Below, in pieces: positions 12,060 to 23,711 of a stretch of 64,000 bases of DNA. Each line of letters begins with the position of its first letter. The first letter of the stretch is position 1. The notes beneath the pieces are model-generated. The model was not told the DNA's origin. It searched no databases and worked only from the letters and a program-made list of their open reading frames with translations. A program made the position numbers and the translations under genes. This stretch comes from Gracilaria gracilis (lineage: Eukaryota; Rhodophyta; Florideophyceae; Gracilariales; Gracilariaceae), in contig JARGSG010000017.1 in assembly GCA_030374805.1 (NCBI GenBank), forward strand, positions 1-64,000, written 5' to 3'.

Positions 12060-12900
12060 CCCCCGCGAGCCATAGCATGTGCTAAAGATGCTCTGTTAGG
12101 CCCAACTGTAGTGAAATAGAATCAGCCTATATTGGGTAGCAATAGTAGCATAGTAGTAGTTTAGTGTGCACAAGGTGCCCCTCAGGGTGTCTACGTGTAG
12201 GGCTCATGCATTGTGTTGTGCAAGTCCTAAGCGACCCCTTTGTAGGTAGATTGTTTATTCTTTTTCGACACTTGGCTGCTGTCCCGGGAGATGCACTTAA
12301 GCAACTCTCGCTGGGCAGAGCTGGCCGTGGTAAACCTCAAGCACCCCCTAGCCGATTCTTCATCGTCTAGTTTCCCATACGGTCGTTCTGCCGCCACTAC
12401 CTGTGCTGCACGCCTTTTTCGTGCCCCGTTGTTATCGTCGCTGCACGCTCCTTCGTCCCCGCTTGGGTGCTGCGCATAGTATCCCTATTTCTTGGGTATT
12501 GTTGGTACTCACTCGCGTGAGTGTACTTCACCAACGTTCACAGTTACCCTATCACGCGTTTGCCTTTGCACATGGTTCTGTTCCACGGCAGAAATCATAG
12601 ATGGAACTGGTGGTGGCGGAGTTCGCAGTGGAACAGCCCCAGTTATGGTGTGGGGAGGGAACGGATCGCCGGCAAACTTTTGTCGTGGCAGGTGACACGG
12701 GAGACCGCCCTGACGGTCATAACGTAGACATACAGGGGTAGAAACCCATGAGCAGGTGTTTGTCGAAGTAGTGCTACTGTTGGTGGTATAGCACATGAGA
12801 TCGAAGAAAGATCATACTCACTCCGGGTAGGTGGAGGTTGCGTGTTTGTAGGCTCCATCTTGGTATCTGGATGCAACTAGCTGAACGGGATGAAAGGATT
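12060..12900. other. No gene seen, possible retroelement leader
   Basis: About 850 bases with only short frames. It has the look of a 5' untranslated or LTR region of the gag-like fragment downstream, but I could not find a paired repeat. Confidence 0.2.
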
Positions 12901-13388
12901 ACCGTCTGAAAGTTTTCGTGCTTGTGTGTAAGGGGCCATACTGGAGGGAAGTTCCTGAGAAATGTTTCAAAGGAAAGGAAAACGCCTTGCGGGAGGGTGA
13001 GGATGCAACAGTTCGGGATCCTGCTGGTGGTGATACACAAGCGCTGCGATCCTATTAGAGGCTTGTGTTTTTATTAGGTGCAGTCGATGGCGCACACGAG
13101 CTCATAAAGGAAAGCGAAGACCATCGGCCGAAACGACCGAAGCGAGAGCCACATTCATTCCTGGAGAGAAAACAGCTCCGGGATGCTTCTTTGTGCTTGG
13201 AGCACTTTCGCTACTACGGGCGAGGAGCGCAGAGCGAGTTGGACGCACAAAGTAACGCTGGAGGCACTAATATGGACGATTTGTGCCGAGCAAAAATGTG
13301 TTTGGGGTTCTCAGGAATGACACATTGTCCGAAAAATGGCGTGCAGTTTTGGTCACGACCTCAATTAAATCGGTTTTTGGGTACTTGA
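12900..13388 (+). pseudogene. Degenerate gag-like fragment with zinc-knuckle remnant
   Basis: The frame at 13065-13388 contains HSFLERKQLRDASLCLEHF followed by YYGRGAQSELDA. The arrangement F.ER..LR...LC..C...GH.A..C is typical of gypsy/Ty3 gag ahead of the CCHC knuckle. Here the second Cys, the His and the last Cys appear to be replaced, so the knuckle is dead. No protease or polymerase follows before the Copia element inserted at 13446. Low confidence, from one motif only. Confidence 0.3.
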
Positions 13389-13445
13389 TAGAGATGCGTT
13401 TTTGGGGTGGAACCTAAGAGTTTAGGTGTTTGGGTCCTTGATATT

Positions 13446-13550
13446 TGAGACAAGCAGGAACCGATGGCGGAACTCGTCCGCCCACCGTCGGTGCCTGGTC
13501 CATTACTTATGCTGCCGTGGCTGCTGTACGGGAGTACACGCGTGCTAACC
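13446..13550 (-). repeat. 3' LTR of the Copia element
   Basis: A 105-bp copy matching 18666-18770 with a few substitutions. A 9-10 base duplication (CGTGCTAAC twice) follows its inner edge, at 13541-13559. Confidence 0.8.
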
Positions 13551-13859
13551 GTGCTAACACTATGTTTCAAAGGCCGTTGATGAGCTTCTGGCGTCTCTCA
13601 AATGCATGCGTTGCGTGCTAACAGACCTCCTGGCGGTAATAGCTCGTTCAAACGGCTGAAGCTGTAACTTCGTTACGTTGTCGTGAAATGTTGCGGGCCA
13701 TTACACTTTGGTCATTATATCGGCCTTCATTCTTTTGGTTGGGGAGGCATGCCGCATTGTTATGTTTCTTTCTCGGAAATGGTGACTAAGAAAGTGGTGC
13801 CGAAGGTCTATATATTTCCTTCTTTTGGTTGATCCACTTTGCAGTGCAGCTCCTATGGC

Positions 13860-14640
13860 GGCTTGATTATCCATGTACATTGATGTGAATGCTGTATTTC
13901 AAATCCAAGAAAACTCAGTAATCGTCTGAACAGTATTGTGTCACCAGCTGCAGCTGTGGCTGCAAGATATTCCGCCTCACATGTTGATAGAGCAGCGACT
14001 GCTTGCTGCTTGGATGATCAGTCAATCAACCCATTGTGCACATATTATACTGCACCAGAGGTAGAACGCCTTGTGGCTGTGTCTCCGGCAAAATCGGAAT
14101 CAGAATAGGATGTGATTGGGTCCTTAGGATTCTTCTTTTGTACGGACATTGGAGGGTAATACAGGCCATAGTTTTTTGTTTCCTTCAGATATCGTGCTGT
14201 CGATTTCAGATGCTTCCAGTGGCGCTCTGTTGGCTGTGTGAGTGCAAGGGCAAGTTTGGATATGACATATGCTATATCTGGTCTGGTGCAGTCGGAGAGT
14301 CAACGAAGAAATCCAATGACCTGAGAGTACAGGCTCTTGGATTTGGTGGAAGGAGTATCTTGTTCGTTGGGTAGATGATATCCGAGTCCAGATTTAAATG
14401 GATTTTTTCCCCGTTAGCGTTTTGGAGTCCCATGAGCTCCAGTACTTGCTCGACAGTATTGGGCTGCGAGATGGAAACAGCCCCACCTTTGTGGTGCGTA
14501 ATGTGCCAACCAAGGTACTGTGTTGGGGCACCGCACTTAATGTTGTACTTCTTTCGAAGTTGTGCAAACAAAGCGTCCATATTTTGTTGATTTGCGGATG
14601 CGCAAAGAAAGTCATTTATGTTAAGACATAGTATTGTGTG
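13860..14640 (-). pseudogene. Copia reverse transcriptase end and RNase H, broken
   Basis: On the minus strand, 14640-14272 reads LCLNINDFLCASANQQNMD, where the polymerase YVDD box has become NIND, then PTQYLGWHI and VEQVLELMG, the normal run after the Copia active site. Further along, about 14060-13870 in a shifted frame has the RNase H pattern SSKQQAVAALSTCEAEYLA, with the Ser-x-x-Glu-Ala-Glu-Tyr block recognisable. The loss of the YVDD aspartates alone makes it inactive. Confidence 0.7.
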
Positions 14641-15204
14641 CTCGCTTTCTTGTGTTCTGCAGAACAGTGCTGGGCCGTCCTCTGACTGTCAGAACCCTAT
14701 AGTTTTAAGGTATTTCCAAACTTCTGCGAGATATGTGTGTGGGCTGCGGGTGTGCCATATAAGTCCAACATTAACTGACCTCTTGATGTTTGTTTCTTGT
14801 ATGATCCGTCAAAATTGGGGTGGTGCTTCAAGTAAACCGGTTTGTGATTTTGGAACTGTTCGTGTGTGAATGCGGATGTAATGTTGAAGTGTTCTAGCTT
14901 TCAATTATGTTGCGATGCTAGGGCAAAGACGAGACGCACGGTGGATTTTTGCGAAAGGTGTGCCGATGTTTGAGTGCTATCATAGTCTGCAAAAGGGGAT
15001 CATTTTGTCTCCTCGCACGGAGCATCGGGCTTTGTGTCCGGAAATCTTGCCTTCGCCATTGCGTTTGTACCTATAGGTCATTTTGTCTGGAATCAATCGT
15101 TTCGGAAGAGAATTGTTGGGGAGCCATTTGATGGCTCTGAGTTTCAATAGCTTCTCGATCTCCGCGTTGTGTGCCTGTGGCCATTTTTTAGCGTCTGGGT
15201 ATTT

Positions 15205-16234
15205 CTAGGCCTGCTTCCTGCTGGAGGGGGGTAATGTGTGTGGAGTGATTTTGGTTGGAGTTTTGTGTGGTTTGAAAGTCTTGAAAGCTGAAGATTGTGT
15301 GGCGACCGGGCCGTTGTTTCGAGTGTACGGATGAAAGTTGATTGCAGGTACTTGAAGGTATTTACCAGTACCGATGTTCATGGTCATTATGTTATACAGT
15401 ATAATACCGTATAAGTATCGAACTGGTACTCCGCAGGTGTCCAGCTTTGTTTGTTTATTTTTGTCGACGGGTAAGAGTGCGTATCCTTGCTGCGCGAAAG
15501 CGATGAGGTTTTTGACTGATGGTTTGGTACCGAACAAGGATTCATACGGTGGTTGCCTGTGGCGGTGTGTGGTGTGAGGTTGTACTTACAAGTCACGTCG
15601 CGGACAGCGTCTTCGAAGTGTTCCTCCCCCAGACCTCTATGGATGAGGTTTGCTCTCGCGGCTGACATCATCGTTTGGTTGATACTTCAGCAATTGAGCT
15701 CTGCTGCGGTGTGTAGGGTGTGGATGTGTGATGAATTTTGCCCTGTCGTTGAAGATGTGTTCGTAATTCTTTGCTAAGGTATTCCTTTGCGGTATCGGAC
15801 GTGAAGGTGGCATGGTAATGGCCAGTGATGTTGTGGAAGTACGCTGTTAAAAATGCGTAGATTTTTCCGAGTTCTTTTCGTGATCGGCTCAAGTGTATGT
15901 ACAGATATCGACTGTTTAAATCAACAGAGGTTGTAAAATATTGACTACCTTGATGCGATATTCGTGGAAGTGGACCGCAAACGTCTGATGTAATGATCTG
16001 CTTCCGGCCCGGGTTGTGTGTTGTTTTGCGTTGTGCCTCTTTCTTTACACGGCCTTGCAGGCTACCGCTGCAGCTCAGACGTTGTGTTGCTTGTTTCGTA
16101 ATGCAGGGCTCTGGAATGATACCTTGGGCGGCCATATTTGCAAGACGTTGTGGCGGGGCGTGGTTGAAGATCAGATGCCATTTATGTATCTGGTTGTATC
16201 GTTGGTTTTCCTGCGGCGTTTCTTGTCGTGTCAT
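15205..16234 (-). pseudogene. Copia GAG-pre-integrase and integrase, broken
   Basis: From 16234 the frame reads KWHLIFNHAPPQRLANMAAQ, a degenerate GAG-pre-integrase (WH...GH) with the zinc-binding pattern damaged. The integrase core follows: SDVCGPLPRISHQGSQYFTT with the first Asp, FTSDTAKEYLS with the second Asp and a Glu, and TPYTPQQSSIAE with the third acidic residue. The frame breaks near 15668. A shifted frame (15671-15387) gives the HFEDAV and YNLTPH region, and 15537-15205 gives PSVKNLIAFAQQGYALLP, the post-integrase strand block of Copia polyproteins. At least two frameshifts. Confidence 0.75.
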
Positions 16235-17566
16235 TGAGATGGATGCTAGTGGTTTTGGTCGTAGAATTAGTCGAAGCCTGTCTGGCCGTTACGTTTTGTT
16301 CTTGCGCTTGTAATGGATTTTCGATGGGAGTGGCGGCGGAATTGATCGCGGGCGTGGCTTCGATCCCGTATGCAAGTGCGTGTCGGATGTCGCTGATACT
16401 GGCTTGGCTACGGAGTGGGGTTGTCGGAGCTTCATTTCGTACGCGTTATTGCGCCAAGTAGCGATTCCCAAGAGTTTAATTGGTACTGTACGACTAAGAA
16501 TGAATGCATGTGTTGGAGTGAATACCACAGGGTCATACTGACGTGATATGAAGTGCACTGATAGAAGATTGCCTTGGACGTCTTTGTCGATCAGTGTTGG
16601 GGTACGCAGCTTGAACCCATTACTCGTGACCAGCGTTATGGTCCCTTTCTTCGCTGTGTGTAAGCATTTCGAGGAGGGTTTTGCAGTGTTGATGGGGAAG
16701 GCTAGGTTATTCTCATCTGGGGTGGCGTTAGAGATGATGGACGGGTGTGCTCCGGAGTCACGTGCATATGTACACTACTTTTGAGACGGAGTCTTTTGAG
16801 GCGTGTCGAATGCCTGTAAGGCGTGTACTAATTCCTCTGGAACTTGCTCTATGTGCGAAGAGGCGACTTTAGCAGCGCCTAGACCTCGACCACCACGACG
16901 GGACTATGAGTCTTTGGGAGCATCCAGCTTCTTATTGATGTCATCAATGGTATTCTTAAGGTTTATTGCGCTTCATCCATCGTTATTTTCTCGGCCTCTG
17001 CCCCTGTAAGGGCGTGATTGTCCTCCTCCGTATGTGTTTTTCTTTGTTAAAGTCATCGAAGCCTAGGTAGCGGCTGCTGTGTGTTATGATAGAATAGATT
17101 CGTACTGCTCCAGACTTTGTTGTGTTTCGACAATTGTTTTCGGTGGTGAATCCACGATCATCGCTCTCGCCCTAGCACTGAAACTGAAGTGCAACGCCCT
17201 CCTTGAGGAATTTCGCGACTTAGTTATTTTTCGACATGTCGGCTGGGTTATTTATGAATACATATGATGGCCACGTTGGTGGACGGGGCACGTGGGACAC
17301 GGCAGAGTCCAGGAGGTTGGCACAGCATTGCTGGTAATCCTGCACCCTTTATGGGAGTATTCTAGATTATTATAGTATTTGCCGTACAATACGGGAAATA
17401 AGCTACACACTATATAATGTCGGGGCAACTGGGCCCCGCCACTAAGTAAATCTTCCCAACCAGGGTTGGCTCTAGACTTCTTTGCCTTCGTCCGTACTCT
17501 ACTCCTCCTTGGAGGGATACGCCGTTGCTAACGGGCTGTCTATTCCCCTGCGTCAACTAAACGAAC

Positions 17567-18653
17567 CTATTGCTGGGAGTATTTACCAACTATTGTTGTG
17601 TTCGCCCTTGTATAAGGTGTCTTCCGGCTTTGCCGTTTTCCTTTGGTCACTCTCGTGACTCCCCCGTCTTTTCCCCCTTTCTTTTGGGTTGTTTCCTGCC
17701 CCCCGCGGCCTGTGCTGACACCGCGTCGCACTCGCCCCACTGTGGACATTTCGCCTCCTTGGAGGACAACACACACACGCCGCTCACGCAGAGTACCTTC
17801 TTGTCTCACCTTCCTACGCTGGTCGTGAAGGTTTGACCTCGGTCTTACACCCGACATAGTCGTTTCATCCCTGGAAGGGCCCTACTGCTGGGTTTTCCTT
17901 GTGAGAGGAAGGTCCGGAGGTCTTCTGGTGGTTTCGCGCTTGCGGGCATTGCACTACAGAAACGCTCATCGTTGAGTAGATCTTGTAGTATGAAATTGAT
18001 GGGGGTGCGCTCGTCTTGTTTGCCGGGGGTTTTGGCCAAAACCTGCTTGCGGCCAATTGCCATGTGTTGAGAAATATATTCGGCAATTGAGCCTGTTCGT
18101 CTGAGGTTCATGGCTTCAGTCGTGAGACTAAAGTAGTCCTTTGTTGTGCGTAAGTAAAATGCTTGGGTGATGGCCTTAACGATTTTGGCTGGTTTCTCTT
18201 GAAACATCTCGGGATTTGCCAATATCTCTGCCACTTTCCTGGTAATCCTTTTGCTAATGATCCGAAATAGACTAGCTATAGCATTCTTGTCATTTTGTGT
18301 AATAGGGGTAAACTCCTCTTTTAAAAGGTTCTATATTCCTGTCCTGTAAGTATGTCGTTTAGGTTTTGCATCTATTGTTTGTAATTTCCGTAGTTATTTC
18401 AATAAGCTCTTAGGTAAATCTGCAATACGGAAATATTAAGGCTAATGCGACTTTTGAGGAATCTCCGGTGACCATATTTTCTTGAGGCTGTGTTTTCTGC
18501 TGTTGTAGAGAGTTGCAAAGGTCAACCCAAATGCGATAGTGGGCGCACCTCCCTCGTTTGGTTAATTGATCGAAGTCGCTTGATGTCACGGGAGCGAGGC
18601 TTGGACCGCGGATCGTATTGCTTGGTTGAGATTGTGTGCGCTTGGGTTTCATG
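17567..18653 (-). pseudogene. Copia gag, broken
   Basis: An ATG inside the primer-site region gives MGPMKPKRTQSQ and then SSDFDQLTKRGRCAHYRIW, resembling the gag N-terminus (F.KL.G..Y..W). After a stop near 18410 a shifted frame (18234-17845) has helical gag-like text (FSLTTEAMNLRRTGSIAEYI; FILQDLLNDERF) of the UBN2/retrotran_gag kind. A very basic tail (17857-17567) could cover the nucleocapsid, but no clean CCHC knuckle survives. Confidence 0.55.
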
Positions 18654-18665
18654 GGGCCCATAACC
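18653..18665 (-). promoter_or_regulatory. Primer binding site, half-tRNA type
   Basis: The 13 bases directly inside the LTR read GGTTATGGGCCCC on the element's strand. This matches the known Copia/Ty5-style primer site complementary to the anticodon stem-loop of initiator methionine tRNA, not to its 3' end. It fixes the inner LTR boundary at 18666. Confidence 0.7.
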
Positions 18666-18770
18666 TGAGACAAGCAGGAACCGATGGCGGAACTCGTCTG
18701 CCCATCGTCGGACCATGGTTACTTACTTATGCTGCCGTGGCTGCTGTACGGGTGTACACGCGTGCTAACA
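18666..18770 (-). repeat. 5' LTR of the Copia element
   Basis: A 105-bp repeat, TG...CA in the element's sense, abutting the primer binding site. It is very short for a Copia LTR. Confidence 0.8.
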
Positions 18771-18775
18771 ATAGT

Positions 18776-19629
18776 GATTCAGCATATAGCAATATTTATC
18801 AGTATTTAGAAAACCGCTTACGCCGTGCAGTAATTACGGACCCAAAAAAAAGTATTCTGCAGTCTTGTACCTTGTCTTGTGTAGCAAGAATGCCAAAGGC
18901 CATCCAAAATCCTTAATTTGGGCTTTTTTGCGCAACTTCAGTGAACTTCCAGACACAAGCTCTGGATATGTACATTACGATTTGAAGTGAATGAAAATTC
19001 TCCTTGCAGTAGAAAATTGAATGAGCTATGTGAAAGAGCTGATGCGACTCAAATTTACACCATCCCAAAATGTGCGAAAACAGCCTGAAGAAAATAATAA
19101 TACTGAATAAAATGGTCTAGTTCTGTACAGAAGAAGACCACTTCGTCAACAAAACGATGTGCCGACAAAAGTTCCTTTACTTTGAACAAATATTTTTTTT
19201 CGTAAAACTTTTAACGTATCTACAAACGTCCTTAGGAACATGTGCAGGAAGCGACGCTTCTCCGCGAAGGACAAGAAGCATTTTCTTAACAGTAGATACA
19301 TGTTAGATGAATCCAAAATTTTAACAAAACAGTTGCATCTTTGCTGTCGTGCCTTTTTTGGAAATAAAGACGTAGCTTAAAAGTGCAACTAGGTTAAAGT
19401 ACATATCCTTTCAAATTTTAGGTTGTATGCCGTGTATTACGCGTATTACGCAAAGCAGATTTCACAAAAAAGTTCACGTCAAATTCACTACGCTTTAGCC
19501 ACGTGAAGTTTCATCGGTGTTGTGGAGAATTGAAATTACGCTTACCCCTTCAGTAGAAACTTCACTAGCTTGCCTAACGGATATACAGATCAGTAGACTG
19601 GTTCAAACTCAAGTTTGAAGCGATGCGTA
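18776..19629. other. No gene seen
   Basis: An AT-rich stretch of about 850 bases with no reading frame of note, no recognisable repeat, and a few short A or T runs. Confidence 0.45.
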
Positions 19630-19682
19630 GTTTCATAGCTTCTGATCACTTTGAACTTGAAAGTGATCAGAAGCTATGAAAC
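19630..19682. repeat. Perfect 23-bp hairpin at a transposase start
   Basis: GTTTCATAGCTTCTGATCAC plus TTT (19630-19652) is followed by a 7-base loop, GAACTTG, and the exact reverse complement (19660-19682). The right arm overlaps the first codons of the frame at 19676. It could be an element end, a regulatory stem-loop, or a local inversion artefact. Confidence 0.85.
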
Positions 19683-20677
19683 AGCTCGCGGTTCTGAAGA
19701 AGCAAACAAAGCGAGCAAACCAACTCAGGTTGATTCGTTGGACCACGATTCTACAATACTTTCTACACAGAAGGGTGCAACGTCCGACAGACACAATAGA
19801 GCCGCTTCTGATATCCTTCATGAAGTACAGAACCAATCACAATAACTACCAAAAGGGTTTGATACATTCACATATGATTGCCACAACTACATTTGAGGAA
19901 GTCTTCAACAACATGAATGATCAGATGTGTTTGTCGCATTTTCGCTTTCTACGACAAGACGTACTAGAACTACAAAACTTGATGTGCCCTATTTCAGTGT
20001 TTTCAACCGCACGCAATCGTTATCAGTCTACATCTCTCTTGGCTACATGTATTATCTTGAGTCGCATGGCTACGCCCTTTCGCTGGGTTGATAAAGAAAC
20101 TATGTTTCGAAAACATGCCGCGCATATGAGCGAAATATTCTGGGAAGTACTCGACTCTTTCCTTGACAACTACGAGAACCTGCTGACTGGCCCACTATAT
20201 GCCCCATATCTTGCGCAAAGAGCAATCGAGTAGGCAGCTGTTGTCCATGAAAAAACCGATGCTTTGGGCAACTGCGTTGGTTTTATAGATGGAACCGTGT
20301 TGAAGATAGCGAGACCGAACGATAATGGTCTACAGAACGTCGTCTACAACGGACATAAACGCGCTCATGCACTAAAGTACCAAGCAATTATCTGCCCTGA
20401 TGGCATCATCCTTCACGTATATGGCCCAGTTGAGGGTAGAATGCATGATTGGACTTGGTACACACGTTCTCAGTTAGATGCGCAACTTGAGCAAGCACTA
20501 ATGTTGGAGGAGAAGCAGTACTGGGTGTATGGTGACAGTGGCTATAGCCGACGCGATTATCTCGAGACGCCATTTCAAGGATCTCACCTTAGTGAGAATC
20601 AGAAGTACTTTAACAAGGGAATGGCAGGCGGCCGCATAACTGTCGAATGGATCTTTAAAGAGGTGAAGGTTTATTGA
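19676..20677 (+). pseudogene. Harbinger-like DDE transposase, one in-frame stop
   Basis: A single frame runs from ATG at 19676 to 20677, interrupted only by TAG at 20231-20233. The N-terminal half is helical (CLSHFRFLRQDVLELQNLM). After the stop comes NCVGFIDGTVLKIARP (first Asp), YNGHKRAHALKYQ, GRMHDWTWY, YWVYGDSGYSRRDYL (second Asp) and GGRITVEWIFKEVK (catalytic Glu). The spacing and the YNGHKR.H.LK.Q block are those of HARBI1/IS5-type DDE_Tnp_4 transposases in fungi and algae. A 23-bp hairpin overlaps the start. The only visible lesion is one nonsense codon, so this copy is young. Its Myb-like partner lies tail to tail at 20835-21810. Confidence 0.78.
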
Positions 20678-20834
20678 AGTACCATGGATAATCGGAGGAA
20701 GCTGCGCGTTTTGCAAGCTCCGGTGGGATCCCTTTATCTCGCCGCTCTCCTCCTCATGAGCATTCGAATTTACTTCTACGGCAATCAAGTATCCACCTAC
20801 TTTGGATGCACGCCTCCCACACTGCATATATATC

Positions 20835-21810
20835 TCACCTCTCGTGGAACAAGCGAGTAATGTGGAGGCGTAGCGGAGCCGCGGAGCTTTCGTCGCTGGC
20901 TTTTCCGGCATCCATGGATCCTTTTCCACCGTCTTTACTCCCTCGAGATGCTTCTCGGCCATGATCTTCTGTTCTAAAACCACGCATGACGTCCATCATC
21001 AGGCGAAAATTCTGCAACTCAATCCACTGTAGCTCCTCGAGTTCTCGACGACGTTCCGCGCGATCCAACTCCCGCTCTTTCCTTTCAGATTCGAACCGCT
21101 CACGATCCAGCTGCAATCGTGCCTCTTGGAGATCCATTCGACGCTTGTCACCACGCTCCAACGACGCAGTAAAACTATGTGCTTTCTCGTCAAGAGAGAA
21201 GCTGCTTGAATACTGAAGCTCGGCTTTTTTGGCGTGCGTTCCTCGCCTTCTATTGCGTCTACGTCGCAAACGGGAATGGATTCATTCCTCTTTGTCGCTT
21301 TTTCCCTAATTAATGCTCCCAATCGTTCCTTCTTGCGATCTAGTTCTTCCGCTTTCTTCTTCTTATCGCTTTTCGCCTTCAACATATCATCGCGAGTTTC
21401 TTTCATTACGCTCATCAGCTCCTCAAACTCACCTACTTCATTACCAAGCCCGCTCATTAACGCCTCCGCTTTGTCGTTACTGTCAAAACGATCTTATAGC
21501 CGCTTGCATCTATCTTGAACTGATTTCCAGGTGACTGCGTGTGTTAGATTTTTGGTGCTGTTAATCTTTGACGCTGCGAGTTCGAATCGCTCCCTAGATT
21601 CTCCATTTGGAGCTAAATGTGCGCGCGCTGCATCCCGGACGAGGACAAGATTTTTTTCCTTCGAAAACGATGACGTCGCCACTTTTCTTGCACCGCTTGT
21701 TTGTGGCTGCCGCTCGAGCAGTTGGTTGGTACAGGACGATCACTGGATGTTGCTACTTTGGTCGGGGAGGCGGTTGAGAGCTGTAGAGTTTTTTTTGTCT
21801 GTTCTAACAT
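20835..21810 (-). pseudogene. Myb/SANT-like partner protein with coiled coil, broken
   Basis: In minus-strand order, the N-terminal frame 21810-21613 ends at QAVQEKWRR. A shifted frame from 21682 gives LVLVRDAARAHLAPNGESRE and TWKSVQDRCKRL, the third Myb-like helix of this family. After an in-frame TAA at 21494 the same frame continues with EFEELMSVMKETRDDMLKAK. A second shift near 21215 leads to a long charged coiled coil (LQLDRERFESERKERELDR) ending at 20835. The Myb-like plus coiled-coil plan is that of the second Harbinger protein. Two frameshifts and one stop show that it is dead. Confidence 0.65.
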
Positions 21811-22385
21811 GGTAGAGGATTTCGCTTAAGAGAGCGAGGAATGCAAGAAGTAATGGTACAGCGCAAGATCTCAGGTCAGGGTGTTTGTCATGTGGGTTCA
21901 ATAGAGAGCCCGATTTCGCAATCCTGACTCACGAAATTTCACATAGGCTTCGTTACACGTTGCAAACTGGGTAGCGTGTATAGGAAATTTTACTCACGCA
22001 CTCATGAAGTCACTCTGCGTAAGTTCCCTATTGCCAAAAATGCGATTTTCCCGCTGCTCCCTGCGCAATGTTGAGCTTCAAGGCTATTGCCGAAGAACAT
22101 CCCAAAACAGTATAATACTAAATTCTAAACCTCCTATGAAGAGATTTGATGCCTTTTCTACGTATTGGAAGCAATAATGCTTTGTATAAAAAGACGGCTT
22201 TGCTTGAAGCAAGTTGCTTCCAGGGCTCTCATTCTTAAGAAAACTTACCCTTCCACAATACTGTTGAATTTATAGACGGGTAAAGTTCCTGAATGTGCGA
22301 GAGAGCTCGGACCTCTTCCATAGGGTAGACGATTTTCAACTCGTCAAAAATTTTGCGACTGCCAAGAAAGCTTCCCATTCACACC
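21811..22385. other. No gene seen
   Basis: A 575-base spacer between the Harbinger remnant and the acylase pseudogene. No motif, inverted repeat or reading frame could be supported. Confidence 0.4.
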
Positions 22386-23711
22386 ATGGCGATCCGGGTC
22401 GCGTCTGTAGTCATCCGTCTACTCATTGCAGCTTGTTTACTCCGCAAAGCATTCTGCTGCAGTCACGTCCGTGCGACTGTCGATGCTTCCTGCAGCGACC
22501 TCGATGCCGGGCTGAAGGTAATCGCGAGGACCATGGAACTAGGTTTTCGCTTTCTCCTTGACAAATGAAACATCGTCGTGATGCCACGTATAAATTCCGA
22601 CTACCCCAAGCTCATTTCGTCATATCTCGAGCTAGATGCTTCATCTCTTCCCGATTCCTTTAAAATTTATGATCCCACCATTGACAAAAATGCATATGGC
22701 ACGGTGTGCATTAATGCACCAATCCCGTTCAACCCGTCTACCGGACTGGGCGTTTACAACATAATCATGGAAGGCCAAAATGAGCACGGTCTTAGCATCT
22801 CAGCGCTTGTGTTGACGACATCGCGATATCCGCTGGTTGAGTCCGACACGTGCGCGGCTGATGCCACTTGCAACAGCAAGAAAAGAATCGTCTCATAGGT
22901 AGATCTCGTAGCGTACCTTCTCGCTCAATGCAAGACAGGCGCAGAAGTAGTGAGCGAATTGGAGGACAATGTTTTAGTGTATCGCCCTGAGCAGGCCTCC
23001 GGGATGGGTATTCACTGGGGTATCGTTGAACCGAGCGGGGAGCAGTACATCATCGAATATCTCAACAACCAACTTGTGTGGCACAGGAGTGATGTAGCCG
23101 TCACGACGAACGACCCCGGATACAGTTGGCATGTCCAGAACTTGAACCGATACGGGTATGTGCGAGCTCCAAAGCCAGACGTCCCTGCAGACATGCAAGT
23201 GGACCAGCCGTCCAACGTGTACCCGGTGCCAGTGCACAGCGTAGTGCCGGAGACGGTCTCCCACGGGACCGGCGGTATGGATCTTCCGGGCGATACGTCT
23301 CACCCGTCACGATTCGTGCTGCTGTATTACCTTCGGTCACTTGCGGAAGCGAATGCACCGCCCCAGAACTACCTCGAGGCGCTAGCTCTGGCGACCAATT
23401 TGATCAACGCTGTGGCGATTCCATTTGGGACGGTGGGAGGCACTGCAGACAGCTCGTCGCTCAAAAACATCAAGAAAATCAGGTCGGTGTTCAAGAAAAC
23501 GGTGTCATTAATGTTGACGGATGTGAAACTTGCGCAGAGGACGGTTCGGAGAGTTCCAAAGCGAAACGTAGTATTCTACCGCGACTACGTTCATGTGATA
23601 GAGAAGCATATCGACCTGAACAAATTGGATTTCAATGAAACGGCATCTGTGAAGACGAAGAAGGTGTATGATGCGCAAGAGTCGTTCGGTGTAGAATCTG
23701 ACCTGCCCTGA
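22386..23711 (+). pseudogene. Choloylglycine hydrolase / penicillin V acylase-like Ntn hydrolase, two in-frame stops
   Basis: An ATG at 22386 opens a hydrophobic leader (VVIRLLIAACLL) followed by Cys candidates for the N-terminal nucleophile (Cys25 or Cys36), then VIARTMELG and NIVVMPR, the family's RTMEFG and V.PRG blocks. After that come GQNEHGLSISAL (dG.NE.GL), HWGIVEPSGEQYIIEY, VTTNDPGYSWHVQNLNRY and LPGDTSHPSRF, all in the order of CBAH-family amidases that cleave linear amide bonds. A TGA (22566-22568) and a TAG (22896-22898) interrupt the one frame with no frameshift. Conserved text continues straight across both, so they are not introns. The leader suggests secretion or an endomembrane location. 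It looks more like bacterial than algal core genes; transfer is an inference. Confidence 0.75.

Larger units (their letters stand above)
13446..18770 (-). mobile_element. Ty1/Copia LTR retrotransposon, near complete but dead
   Basis: Two copies of a 105-bp repeat bound the element: 13446-13550 and 18666-18770, each running TGAGACAAGC to CGTGCTAAC on the plus strand, so TGTTAGCACG to TTGTCTCA in the element's sense. The flanks are ATATT (13441-13445) and ATAGT (18771-18775), an imperfect 5-bp target duplication. Internal order on the minus strand is gag remnant, GAG-pre-integrase and integrase, reverse transcriptase and RNase H, which is the Copia order. Many frameshifts and stops disable it. 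The element interrupts the gag-like fragment region on its left. Confidence 0.85.

Noticed and set aside
17567..17857. Possible intact CCHC zinc knuckle in the Copia gag tail
   Set aside because: Text is basic and Cys-poor in every frame; the C..C....H....C spacing could not be met.
22566..22898. Stop-codon recoding or introns in the acylase frame
   Set aside because: Conserved residues run directly through both stop positions with no splice-like segment, and other genes in the window use normal stops, so plain nonsense mutation is simpler.
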